Assembly (NCBI GenBank): GCA_017893485.1
Contig: CM030359.1
Span: 28,896,430-28,960,429 of the forward strand
Reading direction: 5' to 3'
Length of the DNA stretch: 64,000 bases
Source of the DNA: Hemerocallis citrina
Taxonomy: Eukaryota; Streptophyta; Magnoliopsida; Asparagales; Asphodelaceae
Shown: positions 1 to 12,279 of the stretch, piece after piece
Layout: each line of letters opens with the position of its first letter
Position numbering within the stretch: the first letter of the stretch is position 1
Notes under the pieces: model-generated
Databases searched by the model: none
What the model was told of the DNA's origin: nothing
The model's input: only the letters and a program-made list of their open reading frames with translations
Made by a program: the position numbers and the translations under genes

Positions 1-66
1 ATGCGTGGTTGTGATTATATTTTATATTGTTGAGTTGACTATTACAGCTTATGAATTATTTACATA

Positions 67-509
67 CTAGGTTTGCCCGTTGACATGTTCCTACGGCACG
101 TCTTCAGAACGGTGCACCTTGTTTGATCATATAAAATAGTTTTGGAGGTCCAGCAAATTAATTGAGGTAGCAAACATAGAGCAAAAAACATATTATATGA
201 ATTTTTTGACTTTTTTTGAATTATTTTTCAAGTTTTTAAAATTTTAATTTTTTTTAGTTTTTTAATATTTAAAAAATTTTAAAATTTTTATTTTCTTAAT
301 TTTTTGAATAGAAGAGGGAGGGAGAGAGAGAGAGAGAAAAAAAAATAAAAAAAATATAGGAGTTGTTTTGGGTGAGAGATTTGAATTTGAGTTTTGGGGG
401 GAACTTTTGGGGGAAAAATATGTTTTGTAAGGTTAGATCTAGGCCTTTAATTTTGGGGGGGATTGAAGGAGAGCCACTTTATAGCTTTCTTTGTGTTTTA
501 TTATATAGA
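67..509 (-). mobile_element. Non-autonomous mini-Helitron, copy 1
   Basis: Read on the minus strand, the element starts TCTATATAATAAAAC and ends CAAACCTAG, the TC...CTAG ends expected of plant Helitrons. It sits between A and T, as Helitrons do. An inverted, clearly homologous copy lies at 25067-25507, and similarity stops at both of these ends. Just inside the CTAG end is an imperfect hairpin (GACGTGCC pairing with GGTACGTGTC, clearest in the other copy). There is no coding capacity. The interior is AT-rich with a GA-repeat tract. Confidence 0.75.
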
Positions 510-512
510 TAT

Positions 513-1013
513 ATCATTCGCTGGACCTTAGTTGCGTGCCCATATTTTCTTAATTTGGGAAGTGGGGCTTGACACATGTGCATAGACAAGCCATAACGCG
601 CAACCCCTAGGCGCATCCCATACACACGAATTGTCCACCCACCCTCCAGAGTCGTAGATCAAATGCATCCTACCCTTGCCAAATACTCATATCCTAATCT
701 AGCTAATCGTTGATCATCATCTTCTTCCTAGAGCGCACAGCTACTGCCCAAGATATCAGTTGAGCAGTGGATGTTATTAGTTTTGTCTCAAAACTAGAGG
801 TTATTTATATCTATCCGAAGACCCCACATAGAAGCAGCAGATGAGATGCCCCACGCGGTCGTATCCTCAAACTTGACTATACTTTCTACTTGTTCCCTCC
901 GTAGAGACTTCACATAACCAATATTATGTAAGAGTCCAAAACTGGCACACACCACCTCCCACAAAACTCTAGCCTTAGGGCACTAGAATAAGTTGCGTAT
1001 CGAAATTGGCTTG
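513..1013. other. Intergenic stretch with a possible minus-strand coding relic
   Basis: No recognised gene. On the minus strand, from about 980 down to 802, there is an open stretch of about 59 codons containing ARVLWEVVCASFGLL and EDTTAWGISSAASMWG. The first part faintly resembles the C-terminal zf-RVT region of plant LINEs (HCP-x-ARVLWE), but the match is too short to assign. It has no clear start and ends at a stop, so it is at most a fragment. Confidence 0.25.
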
Positions 1014-1016
1014 TTA

Positions 1017-1701
1017 GAGCATCCATAGTCGTTTTTCTCAGATTTGGCAAATTGACAAAATGAGAAATGGCAAAAAGAGAGTCTTTGTAGTTGTCATTTG
1101 CCAAACATGGCGTGGGACGGTACACCATGTACCGTCTGATAGGTTTTTTCGTTTTTTTTAATAAGGGAGGGACGGAACATGTTGTTCTGTCCCAAATTTT
1201 TTTAAAAAAAATCATATACTCCCAATCCCATATGATATCATATGCCCATACCACAAACGAGTCATTGAACCTCCTCAATAGTGCTGCTCCTCCCATATAA
1301 AATCATATATTTCTAATCTCATATGCTATTTTGAATGGGACAGTACACGTTGTCCCGTCCAATCCAAAAATGTTATTGGGCGAGACAACATCATCCGTCT
1401 GATCCCTTTTTTTGAAAAAATAATAATTAATTAATTAATTACTTGGGACAGAATTCGTCCGATCATTTTTTTAAAAAAATATTGGATAAAACATGTTGTT
1501 TCGTTTGACTCCTTTAAAAAATTAAAAAATTAAGGCGTGATGTTTCGTCCCCTATATTTTGGCAATTGTCAAATCGTTTCTCAAATTTGAGAAGCGAATG
1601 TTCACCAATTCTCAAAATACGGCAAAATAAGAAACGAATGCAACGTGTAAATTGCCAAAATATGGGAAATATGGTAAAAAGAGAAAGGAGTGTGGATGCT
1701 C
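1017..1701. mobile_element. PIF/Harbinger-type MITE (TIR GAGCATCC, TSD TTA)
   Basis: A 685-bp AT-rich element with inverted termini GAGCATCCATAGTCG and TGTGGATGCTC. It is flanked by a direct TTA (1014-1016 and 1702-1704), the TWA duplication typical of PIF/Harbinger. Related copies with the same GAGCATCC ends lie at 25563-26120 and 32122-32730, and a looser relative at 20619-21271. It has no transposase. The interior holds repeated short inverted segments such as GGCAAATTGACAAAATGAG. Confidence 0.85.
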
Positions 1702-2198
1702 TTAAGAATCACTTTTTGTAATCCATTTCCCCTTTCTATATCGTAATTATTCCCAATATTTATTTATTTATTTTTGCATTATAACTTAGGTTTCTGCCTT
1801 GACCATAATGTACTCAGGAAAAGAAAAAATTTGGAATGAAGGCCCATAGTTTTATTTGGGAAAAGAGGAAGGCTCTGCGGTAAAATAGCGGCTCTGCGGT
1901 AAGCTTACCGCCTTCCCCAAAAAATCATCAAATTTATAGGCAACCACCAGCGTTGCCTACGGCGTTCGTTGGAGGAAGGGGAGATTTCAGAAAGGCCGGT
2001 GGTAGAAGCTTAGAGGTTGGCAGGGTGTTGAAGGGAAGTGGGAGAGAAGAGGATTCGAAGGGGGAAGAATCAACCGTGGAGTAGCCAGAGCTCAGAGAGG
2101 AACTGTATATGGGTTTGATGAGAGTGTGCAACTTAGAGGAGCAAGTGATGACCTTTCTCAAAGGGAGGAAGCTCCTGTAGGTGGAGGAGTGAAACATA

Positions 2199-3634
2199 GG
2201 TACTGTTCTTTTTTTTTGCCTCATATTTACAGTAAGAGCCTCTTTTGGAGGTGTTCTTTTATATAAAAATAACCTCTTATAACCTCTTATAAGAGATTTT
2301 TGTTTTTTTTAACCTCTTACAAGAGCTTTTTCTTTACTTTTAGATATTTTTGTCATTACTATATAATTTAGTTTGGCTTCAAAAATTTATTCATGCAATT
2401 TCATGTCCACTTTTGTATTCTGTTGACTTGTTAAAGAGAAGGTAATAATCATAATAAATTTGCTAAAGAATTGGAGGAATATAGTCTTTGAATAATTGAA
2501 TCAAGAAGTTTGGCAGGCAATGATAAGATGCATTCATGACATGTCATTTTATGTTCGCACATGCACTTGCAGCTGCAACACCCAGTTGCAAGGATGGGAA
2601 CTAACTTATAACAGAAAAGTCAAAATGTAATTGATCTTTAATAACAATATTAATTCTTTACACAAATTATTGCTTTAAAATCCACACATATCCTTCACCT
2701 TTGAAAAAATGATCATAGTAGAAAAAGCTATGGAAACTTAAAACATATAAACCTTCGATTTGGTCATAACAATACAAATTACCACTTCTCTAGTGGCTGC
2801 ATCTTCGCGCATATCAGCTAATATCATTTTTTAACCGGATTTGATCTAAGCTACAGCCAGTACAAGATTAAACTGAAATTAAACAAAACTGAAAAGAACA
2901 TTTACTCATGTATGTTGAAAGCAATTTCATATTCATTAAGACAGTGCTGCATTTGAGACATGTATAATATATACATAAATATACGCAGGAATGTCTCTAT
3001 CACCATCTAGACGTAAACATCATTAAAATTTCCGGCAAATCTACATTAAAAAAAACTAAATTTTACTTGGGATGTCAGTTTATCAGTCCTACAAGGAAAA
3101 AATTCAGTTTTAACTTTTAACAAGATATCACGATCACTGGCAAATTTCCAAAATGCTGAACTGTTCCCGAAAAGATGGCCTATAAACAGGTATCTTAAAA
3201 ATCATGTTTAAGATGTGCTTACACAAGTAATAAAGGAAGCAAAGAACAGTTGACCATCAACAATCAACTGAAACAGTACAATGCATCTCCACAAAATATG
3301 ATTTGCTAACAGGAAAGTCTCCATGATTATCCATGTTGGCAACTAACAAAATTTTGGATCATGGTTTGATGCTGGTGGTGGTCCTGTAGTTCATTACTGA
3401 AAGAAGATCTGGAAATCTGGAAATCATTAATTTAGGGTAATATAGTCTTTTTAAGTGATAGAAGACTTTTAAGATTTTGAAAGAGGCTAGTATAAGTCGT
3501 TTAGGTTTAGAAGCAATTTTGGGGGAAATATCTTATAAGAGGTAAAAAAAAGAACACTAAAAAAACTCTTGTAAGAGGTGGACCACCTCTTACAAGAGGT
3601 AAATCACTTATAAGAGGAGAAAAAGAACACTACC
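2199..3634. mobile_element. Non-autonomous TIR DNA transposon with GGTAGTGTTCTTTTT ends
   Basis: The left end GGTACTGTTCTTTTTTTTT and the inverse of the right end GGTAGTGTTCTTTTTCTCC match. Either ATA (2196-2198 and 3635-3637) or CATAG (2195-2199 and 3634-3638) repeats on both sides, so the exact superfamily is uncertain; a PIF/Harbinger-like origin is possible. Both subterminal regions are full of the self-complementary motif CCTCTTATAAGAGG, and the right one is nearly a perfect palindrome around 3578-3602. No open reading frame of note lies in the 1.4 kb. It interrupts the 5' part of the LINE. Confidence 0.65.
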
Positions 3635-4087
3635 ATAGATCGTCATATGTGTCAGCAGTTATATCACCCCGGCTGGGGGAGGATCAAAAGGGAAGTGGTG
3701 GCAGGAGATCATACAATCCATGAAGAACACAAGATACAAGTGAGCTAGGGGATGGATGGTACAAGATGAAAGGGAGAAGAGCCAAGGAAGACCCTGGTGT
3801 ACCTGATAGAGCTAGCAAAGGAGATTTTCGGTGACTCAGTAACGAAAATTTCGAACCCAAGTGCCACCAATGCTACGAATGAGGAGGCCACACTCAATTT
3901 GAATGTGGCAACGATTCTTTTGCCTTAACTACCATGGATGGGGTCATATTGCCCGGAATTGTGTTCGAGGGAAATATGAGAGGGAAGATGGTATGAGGGG
4001 GACCAAAGATGTGAGTCACGTCCCCGGTGCTCAAGCCTCTCATCACCACCATTACCTCAACTCCTGATATGAAAGAAGCAGAGAAAC

Positions 4088-4443
4088 CAGGGCCGGCCCT
4101 AGGATTTTGGGACCTGAAGCAAACTCTCAAAAAGAGGCCCCACATATATCCCAAATAAATAAATAAATAAATAAAAATAAAATAATAATAATAATAAACA
4201 AAATCTATTTATGTATTGGAATTTTTTTTTCACATATACCCCACGTATACACATTTCCAATTTTTTTTCCTGAAAACGGGGCCCCCTCATGTATTAGATT
4301 TTTTTTCAAATATACCCCACATACACATTTCCATTTTTTTTTTAAACGGGAGCCCCACGTATACATTTTTTTTTTGTTGAGGGGGGGGGGGGGGGGGGGG
4401 CTGATGCAAATGTTTCGCTTGCATCAGGCCTGGGCCGGCCCTG
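4088..4443. mobile_element. hAT-type MITE (TIR CAGGGCCGGCCC, 8-bp TSD)
   Basis: A 356-bp element with inverted ends CAGGGCCGGCCCTAGG and CCTGGGCCGGCCCTG. It is flanked by a perfect 8-bp duplication AGAGAAAC (4080-4087 and 4444-4451), which identifies the hAT superfamily. The interior has two or three imperfect copies of a unit containing CATATACCCCAC, and a run of about 20 G at 4381-4400. It is inserted in LINE ORF1. Confidence 0.9.
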
Positions 4444-5085
4444 AGAGAAACGTATGGAAGTTGTTGTAATGGTTGAAATTTTGGAAGGGGAGGCTAATGA
4501 GAAGGAGGTCTTGGAAGAAGTGGCGAGTCGATGCCCTACATCGTCATTGTGGCGATGGTCCATTAAGAATTGGAAGAGCGCCTTTTTGTGATACCGTGTG
4601 GCACGAAGGCTTGAACTAGAGCTCTTCTGAACAGAGGTGTGACCAAATCGGATAAGTTTGTTTTAGAAGTTAATAAATGGACTCTGGAGGTGGGGAAATG
4701 GAAAAGTGAGAACATGTCGTCGAGGTGGCTTTCAATTTCTAACTTCTCGGTTGTTTGTTGAAATAAGAAGGGATTTCAAGAGCTCTTTGGATCTACCTGT
4801 TGGATAGAGGAACTCAACCAAAACACAAGGCTTCGGGCCAAATTCGATATTGCTAGAACTCGTGTTAAATTTTTCAACATTGAGGATGTCCCTAGCAAGA
4901 TCCTTATTTGGGTGGCTGGGATTTGGAGAGAGGTTGGGGTCACCGTCGACAAGGAAATCAGTGATAGTATAGGGAGGTGTGGTGGTAGGAAGGAAATGGC
5001 AATGGGTTTCCATCAGTGCAGGGTTTCAGAGAAGACAACCCTAAGCGGTTGGATCCATCATACACAAATCACAAAGTTTCGATCG

Positions 5086-5584
5086 TGTAACGCCCCTGTT
5101 CCAAACTCAGACAAATTATACAATTTATCAGACAAATTATTTATTTATTAGTACAACTGCCCACCACAGACTGCCTTTCAAATGGTGGTTAACCGGATTG
5201 GTGACTCTTGATCGTAGGCATTATTATTTATAGTTAATTAATTTTTTGAAACTCCCAATGTGGGACAAATTCTCACACCCTCTTCCGCTGTCTCTCTCTC
5301 CCTTCGCGAAAGAAGCACAGCCGAAAGACAACCCAGGGGCCCCACAACTGCCATGTCGGCAGCTGGCACAGCAGCCGCTGCCTCTTTTCTCAAATAGGCG
5401 GGCCCCTCTGCTGATGTCATTGCTGATGTCACAAGCATGCAACAACAGCACTTTCGCTGCTATTCTTTTGCCACGGGCCCCCACTCTCACACATTTAATT
5501 CATATATAATACCCCCATAGAAAATTCTATAGGGTAACAGTCAATTCCTCATATATATATCTATGAAAATTACAGGGTGTTACA
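5086..5584. mobile_element. Solo LTR (about 499 bp), Ty3/gypsy-like ends
   Basis: It starts TGTAACGCCCCTG and ends ACAGGGTGTTACA, so the ends are TG...CA with a TGTAAC/GTTACA inverted terminus. The flanks are GATCG (5081-5085) and GATCA (5585-5589), a 5-bp target duplication with one change. LINE ORF1 continues on either side. A TATA-like ATATATAATA is near 5503. No internal retrotransposon coding remains, so this is the product of LTR-LTR recombination. Lineage cannot be fixed from the LTR alone. Confidence 0.8.
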
Positions 5585-5789
5585 GATCAGGCGGGTTACG
5601 AAGGAGGACCACAATACAGTTAACACTAGCAAGGGGGCTCAGCAGATTAGGTGTGATGTTTCAGTTGATGGGACCAGATTAGACGTGGGGCAACCGAAAA
5701 GGTCTCTTCTGGTGTCAGAGGGTAAAGCGATGGGACTTTTGTCAAATGTTCAGGATAAAGAGGTAGCGCTTGGATTGAGGGGTGAGGCG

Positions 5790-6103
5790 TAGGGGTGTCA
5801 AATGAACAGGATGGTTCGTCGTCCGTCCGAGTCCGGCTCGAGCAATGGTCCGACCATGGACCGTCCGAACTGTTATACGAACCGACCCTGAACAAATTAT
5901 TCGGTCCGATTCTTTACCGAGCTCGAGCCGGACATAAGTCCGTCCGAATATTATTGCGATCCGATGCTTTACCGAACCGAGTTTGGACTATAAAAATTTT
6001 GTCCGACCTAGACCGAGCCGGACATAAGTCTGTCCAAGTAAAATTTCGGTCCGAGCTTGAACATATGGCTGTCCGATCCCGTCCGGTCCGATTTACAGCC
6101 CTA
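5790..6103. mobile_element. hAT-type MITE (TAGGGGTGTCAAAT...ACAGCCCTA)
   Basis: A 314-bp element with hAT-style ends TAGGGGTG and CAGCCCTA. It is flanked by TGAGGCG (5783-5789 and 6105-6111), which extends to 8 bp with one mismatch (GTGAGGCG/ATGAGGCG). The interior repeats GTCCGA and CGAGCCGGACATAAGTC several times; the latter 17-mer occurs twice. It is the fourth insertion within the LINE. Confidence 0.85.
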
Positions 6104-6912
6104 ATGAGGCGGAAGAAGTTTTCTCAAATATGAGCCTTATTATGGATATTGAAATAATGAGCCCTAAGGAGGTCAAAAAAATGCTGAAATGGGCCGTTAG
6201 AGATATGGTTAATAAAGCCCATCAATCTCAATCTCTGATTTCACAAGCCCAAGCTACTAAGTCCAAGCGACAGCCAGTTCCCGAGATTGAAGAGCGGTTT
6301 ATCCCTTCAGCCCCTCCTAAGATGCTATTTGAAGGTAGCATTCCCCAACCTCAAACCTTTCTCTTGGATTTTAAAGAGCCTGATCTTCAAAATTTTGTGG
6401 GGATGCCAACCTACTTCTTGAAGAGGGGGGCCAATTTGGTGGAAGTCTTGGACACTGCATCGACCACATATCAAAACAAATTTGGGGCTATTCCTTTAGA
6501 AGCAGTGAGCAGTAAGCTGGCTTAGAACGGGGACGGATTTAGGTTCATAAACAAACCTGTTTCAGAGAAGATGACTATTCTAGATGTCAAAACTGTTAGT
6601 AGAATAGATCGCTTTGTCTCAAAGGATGTAAGTCTATCGGCTCTGAAGGCTTTGGGAAATCAAATTCTTCCAGCCTTAGAGGACTTGCAGAAGCAGATGT
6701 CAAGCTCGCTAAAAGAAGTTGATGCAAACTGGATCTCTAGCACCATGAGTGAAGAATGGAAAGCAGGTTTGAAACATCAGTGTTCTGATGAACAGATGAT
6801 TGACTCAATCCTTGAGGAGGGAGAGTTTAGCGAGACGGATAAGAAAATTGTTGGAGTTACGAGCCTACTAGATGATCAACAGGCTGAGGCTCTAGGCAAT
6901 GCGAATAAATAG

Positions 6913-7329
6913 TTCAGTGAGGGAGTATGATAAAATCTCTTAGAGAGGAGTCGAGACGAGAACAAGATGAGGAAGAGCAGGAATCTGATGATTTGGAGGT
7001 GGTTGTGGCCAAATTCTTCGATCCTAGCAAGAAAGAGAAGGGGCAGCAAAGCAAACGGATGATAGGAGTAAGCAAAAGAAGATTAGACTAGGAATGTGTG
7101 ATACCAACTCGAGGACATGACTTCATATATCATTGGTTAAAGGTAAACTTAATTCAACATTTTGTTTAATAGATTTCCTTTCTAATGATACTGTTATTAC
7201 TTTATGTCGTACAAATGGTTTGATGTGGGGAGTCGATATTGGTAGTGAGTTGAACTTTGTGACCAAATCGTGAGATGATTAAAGAAGGGGTTGTTTGAGT
7301 GTCAAACAAGTAGGGAAAAGTGGAACTCG
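6913..7329 (+). other. LINE ORF1-ORF2 spacer and degraded ORF1 end
   Basis: No intact reading frame. It lies between the last ORF1 piece and the endonuclease start. It is rich in AAGA/GAGG codon-like stretches up to about 7100 and then AT-rich. Most likely it is the C-terminal tail of ORF1, frame-shifted, plus the inter-ORF spacer. Confidence 0.4.
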
Positions 7330-10300
7330 TTTATTAATTTTATGTCTTATCTAAGTTGGAACGTTAGAGGCATGAACTTGTCGGTTAAAAAGAGGATCAT
7401 AGTGGACGTTATTTGTGATTGCAAACCGTGTGTGGTTAGCCTAATTGAAACAAAAATTTCTGACCTTAAGAGTTCGTGCTTTTGCAATATCTCTGGGAAT
7501 TTTAGTTTTGTTTGGGTGCACAAGCCTTCGTTGTGTCAATCGGGTGGTATATCAGTTGGAATAGACTCGAACTTGTTTAAGATTGAAGACTCCTTTACTG
7601 GACGTTTTTATGTCTCAGTAAAGATAATCAAGCTCTTGAGTAAACAAACCCAGTTTATATCCATTATCTATGGACATAACGATTCTGAGCTTAGAGAGGA
7701 ACATTGGAATGAATTGTTGGCATTAGGAATAAGTGGGATGAACTGTGGGTTATAATGGGTTTTTTTAATATTACGGGATTGGCATATGAACACACGGCTC
7801 ACATAGAGATAAAAGGAGATTCAACGAAGTTATTAGTGAGTTATCTTTGATCGAAATTCCAATTGTGGATAGGATGTTTAGTTGGACGAACATGTAAGAG
7901 AACCCTATTTGGACAAATCTAGATCGTTTTCTAGTTTCAGATGATTGGGAAAGTAAGTTCCCCCGTGCCTATGCCAAATCGATCCCTAGAGCGACATCGG
8001 ACCACACTCCGATCTTGCTATGTAGTGGAAAAGAGGAACTTAAGTTGACTTTTGAGTTTAGATTTGAAAAAGCATGGCTTCAATCAAATAAGATTTCTCA
8101 GATAGTTTGGGAAGGGTGGGACTGTCAGATTCAAGGAGACGCAACCTTGTGTTGGAATGGTAAAGTTCGAAACTTGAGAAAAAGGCTCAGATTATGGGCG
8201 AAAGAAGAATTTGGGGGAAGGAGAGAGCACCTGTCTAAGACTAAGGAAAGGATCGAGCAGATCGAAAAAATTTAGGAAATTAGTATGCTCACTGAGAACC
8301 TTAAAGAGGAACTCTCCAATGCCAGAGAGGAGGTCACCAGGTTGTACAACTTTGAAGAAACTTACTGGAAACATAGATCCAGGGAACAATGGTTAATGGA
8401 GGGAGACGCAAATACCTCCTACTTCCATAAGATTGCCAATGGGAGAAGGAGAAGAAATTGGATTGTTGGTTTAACAATGGATAACCACTGGATCCCGTAT
8501 GGGGAGAATCTGCATGTTCTTGTGGACCAGCATTTTAAAAACATTATGGGAAGGTCTAAATCAAATCTAGTCTAAGTGATGAAGGAATTCTGGAAGGATA
8601 AAAATGTTCATAACGCTGAAGAGCTAGAGAAATATTTCACCCAAGGAGAAATTTGCCTTGCAATTGCACAGCTGGGTCAGGATAAGGCCCAGGGCCCGAT
8701 GGAATTCCAATCTTTTTCTACTCGAAATTTTGGGACATTATCAAGTTTGACTTGATGGCCATTTTTGAGGAATTACACGTGGGAGTAGCGAGGATCAAAT
8801 TATTGATTTTCGCGACGGTGGTGTTGATCTCAAAAGTGGATGAAGTCGTTAGGGTTAATGATTTAAGGTAAATCTCATTGATTAATAGATCTTTTAAGAT
8901 CATCACAAAAGTTCTAGCTAATAGATTGTCTCCAAACCTGAATTACCTTATCAGCATGGATCAAAGTGGTTTTATTAATGGGAGATATATCAGTGATAAC
9001 ATTCTAACAGCACAAGGACTTATGTTTAAATATAGGACTGTTGGTAGGGCGAGATTTATGCTAAAACTAGACTTTGAAAAGGCCTACGATAAGCATTGAA
9101 GAGATGCTTAGAGGGAGAGGGTTTGGGGTTAAATGGGTTAACTGGATTAAGTCGTGCATGTGCGGCGGCAAGTCGAGATTCTAGTTAAATGGGAGAGTAG
9201 GCAGGGAAATTCTGTGCAGAAGCGGCTTACGTCAGGGCGATCCGATGTCTCCTTTTTTTATTTGCTCTCGTGGCGGATGGTCTTACTGAAATGATTAATC
9301 GCGGGTGATTGGAAGCGGGTCTTTGAGGGATGGGGTTTAGACAACAAAACCTTAATGTTACAATTCTCCAGTATGCAGAAGACACCATAATTTTTGGAGG
9401 AGTTAATCTAGTGGAAGTTATCAACATCAAGGGCTCGTTCTACTGCTTTGAAGTTTGGGCGGGTCTCACGGTTAACCTTCAGAAGAGCTCGATCACACCA
9501 TTTGGAGGGATTAATAGGGAAAGGTTTGAGACCGTCAAACCTATTTTGGGATGTGAGGAAAAGGACTTCCCAATCAGGTATCTATGACTTCCACTTAGAG
9601 GAGGGAAACTCATCAGGGATGATTGGTATAACCATATTGAGAAATTTGAGAAATGGATGCAGGGATGGAAGACCAATTACCTATCGTTGGGTTGAAGAGT
9701 TATCCTGATGAATTCAGTCCTCAATAACCTACCGGTGTACTGGATGACACTTTTTGAGTTACTAAAGTGGGTAATCTTGAAGATCGATCGCATTAGGAAG
9801 AAATTCCTCTGGTCCAATAACTGCGATGGCAAAAAAGGATACCATCTCATGAAGTGGAGAATGGTATGCTAAATGAAAGAATTTGGAGGACTTGAAGTTA
9901 TTAATCTTAAATAGATGAACGGCGCACTACTGGCTAAGGGGTGGTGGAAGATACACCAAGACAAAAACATGGTTTGGAAACCATTTATCAAAAACTACCG
10001 TTTGAGGAGTAAATTTAAATTTGGGGGCATCAGGAAAGGAAGTAAAGTTTCCCCCTTTTGGAAGGCGGCCTCAAAGTTGGGTGATGTTTTCCATACTGGT
10101 ACACGATGCAAAGTCAGCAATGGTGACGGTTGTAGATTCTGGATCGACAAATGGTGCTCCGACATTAGTTTACAGTATAAGTTCCCATAATTATTTGAAG
10201 AGGAAAGAGATAAGCATGCCCTGGTTAAGGACTACAGGAATTACGAGCGTGGGTGGAGGGACAAATTTAAAAGGGATCTTAGCACCACTTATGAAGTCCT

Positions 10301-10970
10301 CATCTTCGATATGTTTGTGTGTATCTACGAGGGATATAATCATGTACACTCCAACATTTCTTGTGAATCTAGAGCTTGGACTAGGGGAAACTTCGGCAGG
10401 TATTCGGTCAGGTCGATGTATCGCTTTTTAAATGACGAGGGTACGAGATATGTAGAATCCAATATCATCTGGTGTTTCATGATACCTCTCAAGATTAAAA
10501 TCTTCTTGTGGCTTGTAGCGAACAATGCGATCCTTACCAAGACTAACCTCCAAAAGAGGAACTTCAACATTGATAATGTGTGTGATAGATGTGGTTCTTT
10601 AGTTGAAAATTTGAATCATATTTTCCTTTATTGTCCATTGTTGGGGATGTTTGGAACATTTTTAGTCAAACTTTCCATTTTGGGGGCAACGATCAGCCAA
10701 TACAAAGATGTTTAGGGTGGATGGAGAACTAATTTTATTAGCAATATTAATGTTGATGCCTGGGATATTACAATTGCTACATCCTTGTGGGTTCTTTGGA
10801 AGTGTAGGAATGCTATGTGTTTCAATCATATATGTCGTAATATTGATTCCATTATTCAAGATATAATAAGCTTGTTCTCTTGTCGAAAGGTGTTGCGATG
10901 GCTAAGAAGAAATGAAGGATTAATGCGGAGGTGGAGGCAGGAGGGAGAGAAACCGAGGAGTAATCAATGA
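7330..10970 (+). pseudogene. LINE ORF2 (endonuclease-reverse transcriptase), inactivated
   Basis: ORF2 of L1-type LINEs nicks target DNA and reverse-transcribes the element RNA. The endonuclease starts with LSWNVRGMN (about 7350), has SLIETK (about 7440), and ends with ATSDHTPILL near 7995-8025, the catalytic histidine motif. Reverse transcriptase pieces follow: SFKIITKVLANRL (about 8890), DQSGFINGRYISDNI, KLDFEKAYD (about 9070), then LQYAEDTIIFG (about 9370). The last one should read YADD, so a catalytic aspartate is replaced by glutamate. A C-terminal zinc motif CDRCGSLVENLNHIFLYC is at about 10585-10640. Many stops and frameshifts (for example 8274, 8575, 9097) confirm a dead copy. Confidence 0.85.
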
Positions 10971-11577
10971 TAGGTCTGAAGATACGAGAGGAACTGCTGG
11001 TTGGCTATGGTCCAAATGATTATCGATGGTAATAACTGAGGAACTTTTCCCGGTCTATTGTTTGTGGTGGTACAGTAGCCTCACTTAGACTGCATTTTGG
11101 GGGCCATTATCTCACCTTTTTGGGTTGTTGGTTGTTATCTATCGGTGCTTTCTTGATTATTTTGTTGGCTTCTTTACTTGGTTCTGCAGGTTTTGTTCCT
11201 TCAGTTTTGGGTTCCTATTGGTCTTTTGAATTACTAGTCTATTAATTCTAGGAGTCTATCAATTCTAGTCAACTATGTATATTCTCTTATGTATAATCTC
11301 TACTGCTTCTTGAATGTTTTTCTTCCTGCAAGTGCCTGGATGCTGCTGTTGTACAGTGTTACTATTCTGAAACCTCTATTCTGCTGTGTGGAGGCCCTTG
11401 GAGGCCCTTAGTTTAGTCACCTGCTTGACCATCGACGAATCTCGGTCTTGTTGGTTTTGGGATGAGCTGCATTATGCTTATTTTTGGGGGCTTCTGACTA
11501 TGCTATGTTGCAGGCTAGCCTATTGTGTACTATTATTTTGTTTATCTATACTGTACTGGTTTTTTTATAACTTGTAA
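10971..11577 (+). other. LINE 3' UTR, upstream part
   Basis: T- and G-rich sequence on the plus strand with no long frame, following the ORF2 stop. It resembles in composition the 3' tail of the truncated LINE at 34632-35872. It is interrupted at 11578 by the Mutator-like element. The rest of the UTR and the A tail resume at 20102-20166 (GAATGAAATTACAAAGG ... AATCAAAAAAA). Confidence 0.55.
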
Positions 11578-11587
11578 CTCTTATATT

Positions 11588-12092
11588 GATTTTTTTGCCA
11601 TAGTGACCCACTTTTTGAAAATATTTGGTGCTCTGACCCACTTTCGAAAACAATTAGCGAATTGACCCAGTTTTGGATACGTCAGCAACAAACGTTCTTG
11701 AAAAAAATGACATAGGTTATTTACATGCCGTTTTCCCCAATAACGGCATCTATTTTGAAAAAAACTTTCATCTCGTTTTTTGGAGTAACGACATCTGTTA
11801 ATTTTAGTTGAAGAAACATATAGTCTCAATTGTGAGATAAAAGGCAAGTGTGAAAATACAATAAGAGATGTCGTTCTTTGAGAGAACGACATTCGCATTC
11901 TTTATACTGATGCCTTTATTTTGAATAACGGCATCAGTTATTGTATTTTCACACTTGACTTTAATCAATGGCCCCCTCTTCTCCTTCCCCCTTATCAATC
12001 GATCTCCTTTCTCTCTTTCTTCACTTCCACAACCCACAAACCCTAGATCTCGAAATCAAAAAATCCCAACTATTGGAGTGCTCTTAAACTTC
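11588..12092 (+). repeat. Left TIR of the MULE
   Basis: About 505 bp, inverted relative to 19596-20091. It opens with GTGACCCACTTTTTGAAAATATTTGG-like repeats of GACCCACTTT and carries several short hairpins (for example GCCGTTTTCCCCAATAACGGC near 11729 and GTCGTTCTTTGAGAGAACGAC near 11871). Its inner end (TATTGGAGTGCTC) lies about 190 bp before the transposase start, so it probably contains the transposase promoter. Confidence 0.85.
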
Positions 12093-12279
12093 ATATATCC
12101 TACGTCTACACTCTCACTCTCATCTCATTCCTCATCCACGACGTATTTTCAAGCTATCCACACTACGGTCTAATTTGAAGGTATTATTATAACCATATGT
12201 TTGATATGTATTCTCATGTTATGCTTATGATTAGTTAATGACTTGAATATGTATAAATCTTTATGTTTAGGTATGGAAT

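Larger units (their letters stand above)
3640..6912 (+). pseudogene. LINE ORF1 (nucleic-acid-binding protein), broken
   Basis: ORF1 of plant L1-type LINEs encodes an RNA-binding protein with a CCHC zinc knuckle. Around 3863-3905 the reading CHQCYE-stop-GGHTQFEC is one degenerate knuckle. At about 3922-3963 CLNYHGWGHIARNC is a second one, in which the second cysteine appears to have become tyrosine. Later pieces are open at 6130-6525 and 6571-6912 in different frames. The gene is cut by a hAT MITE (4088-4443), a solo LTR (5086-5584) and another hAT MITE (5790-6103), and carries several stops. It cannot make a functional protein. ORF2 follows about 420 bp downstream. Confidence 0.6.

Noticed and set aside
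4732..5013. Minus-strand frames near 4.1-5.0 kb as genes
   Set aside because: They are shadows of LINE ORF1 on the other strand and of a MITE.
5224..5509. Three overlapping frames of 66-88 codons as genes
   Set aside because: They all lie inside the solo LTR, in three frames on both strands, with no family match.
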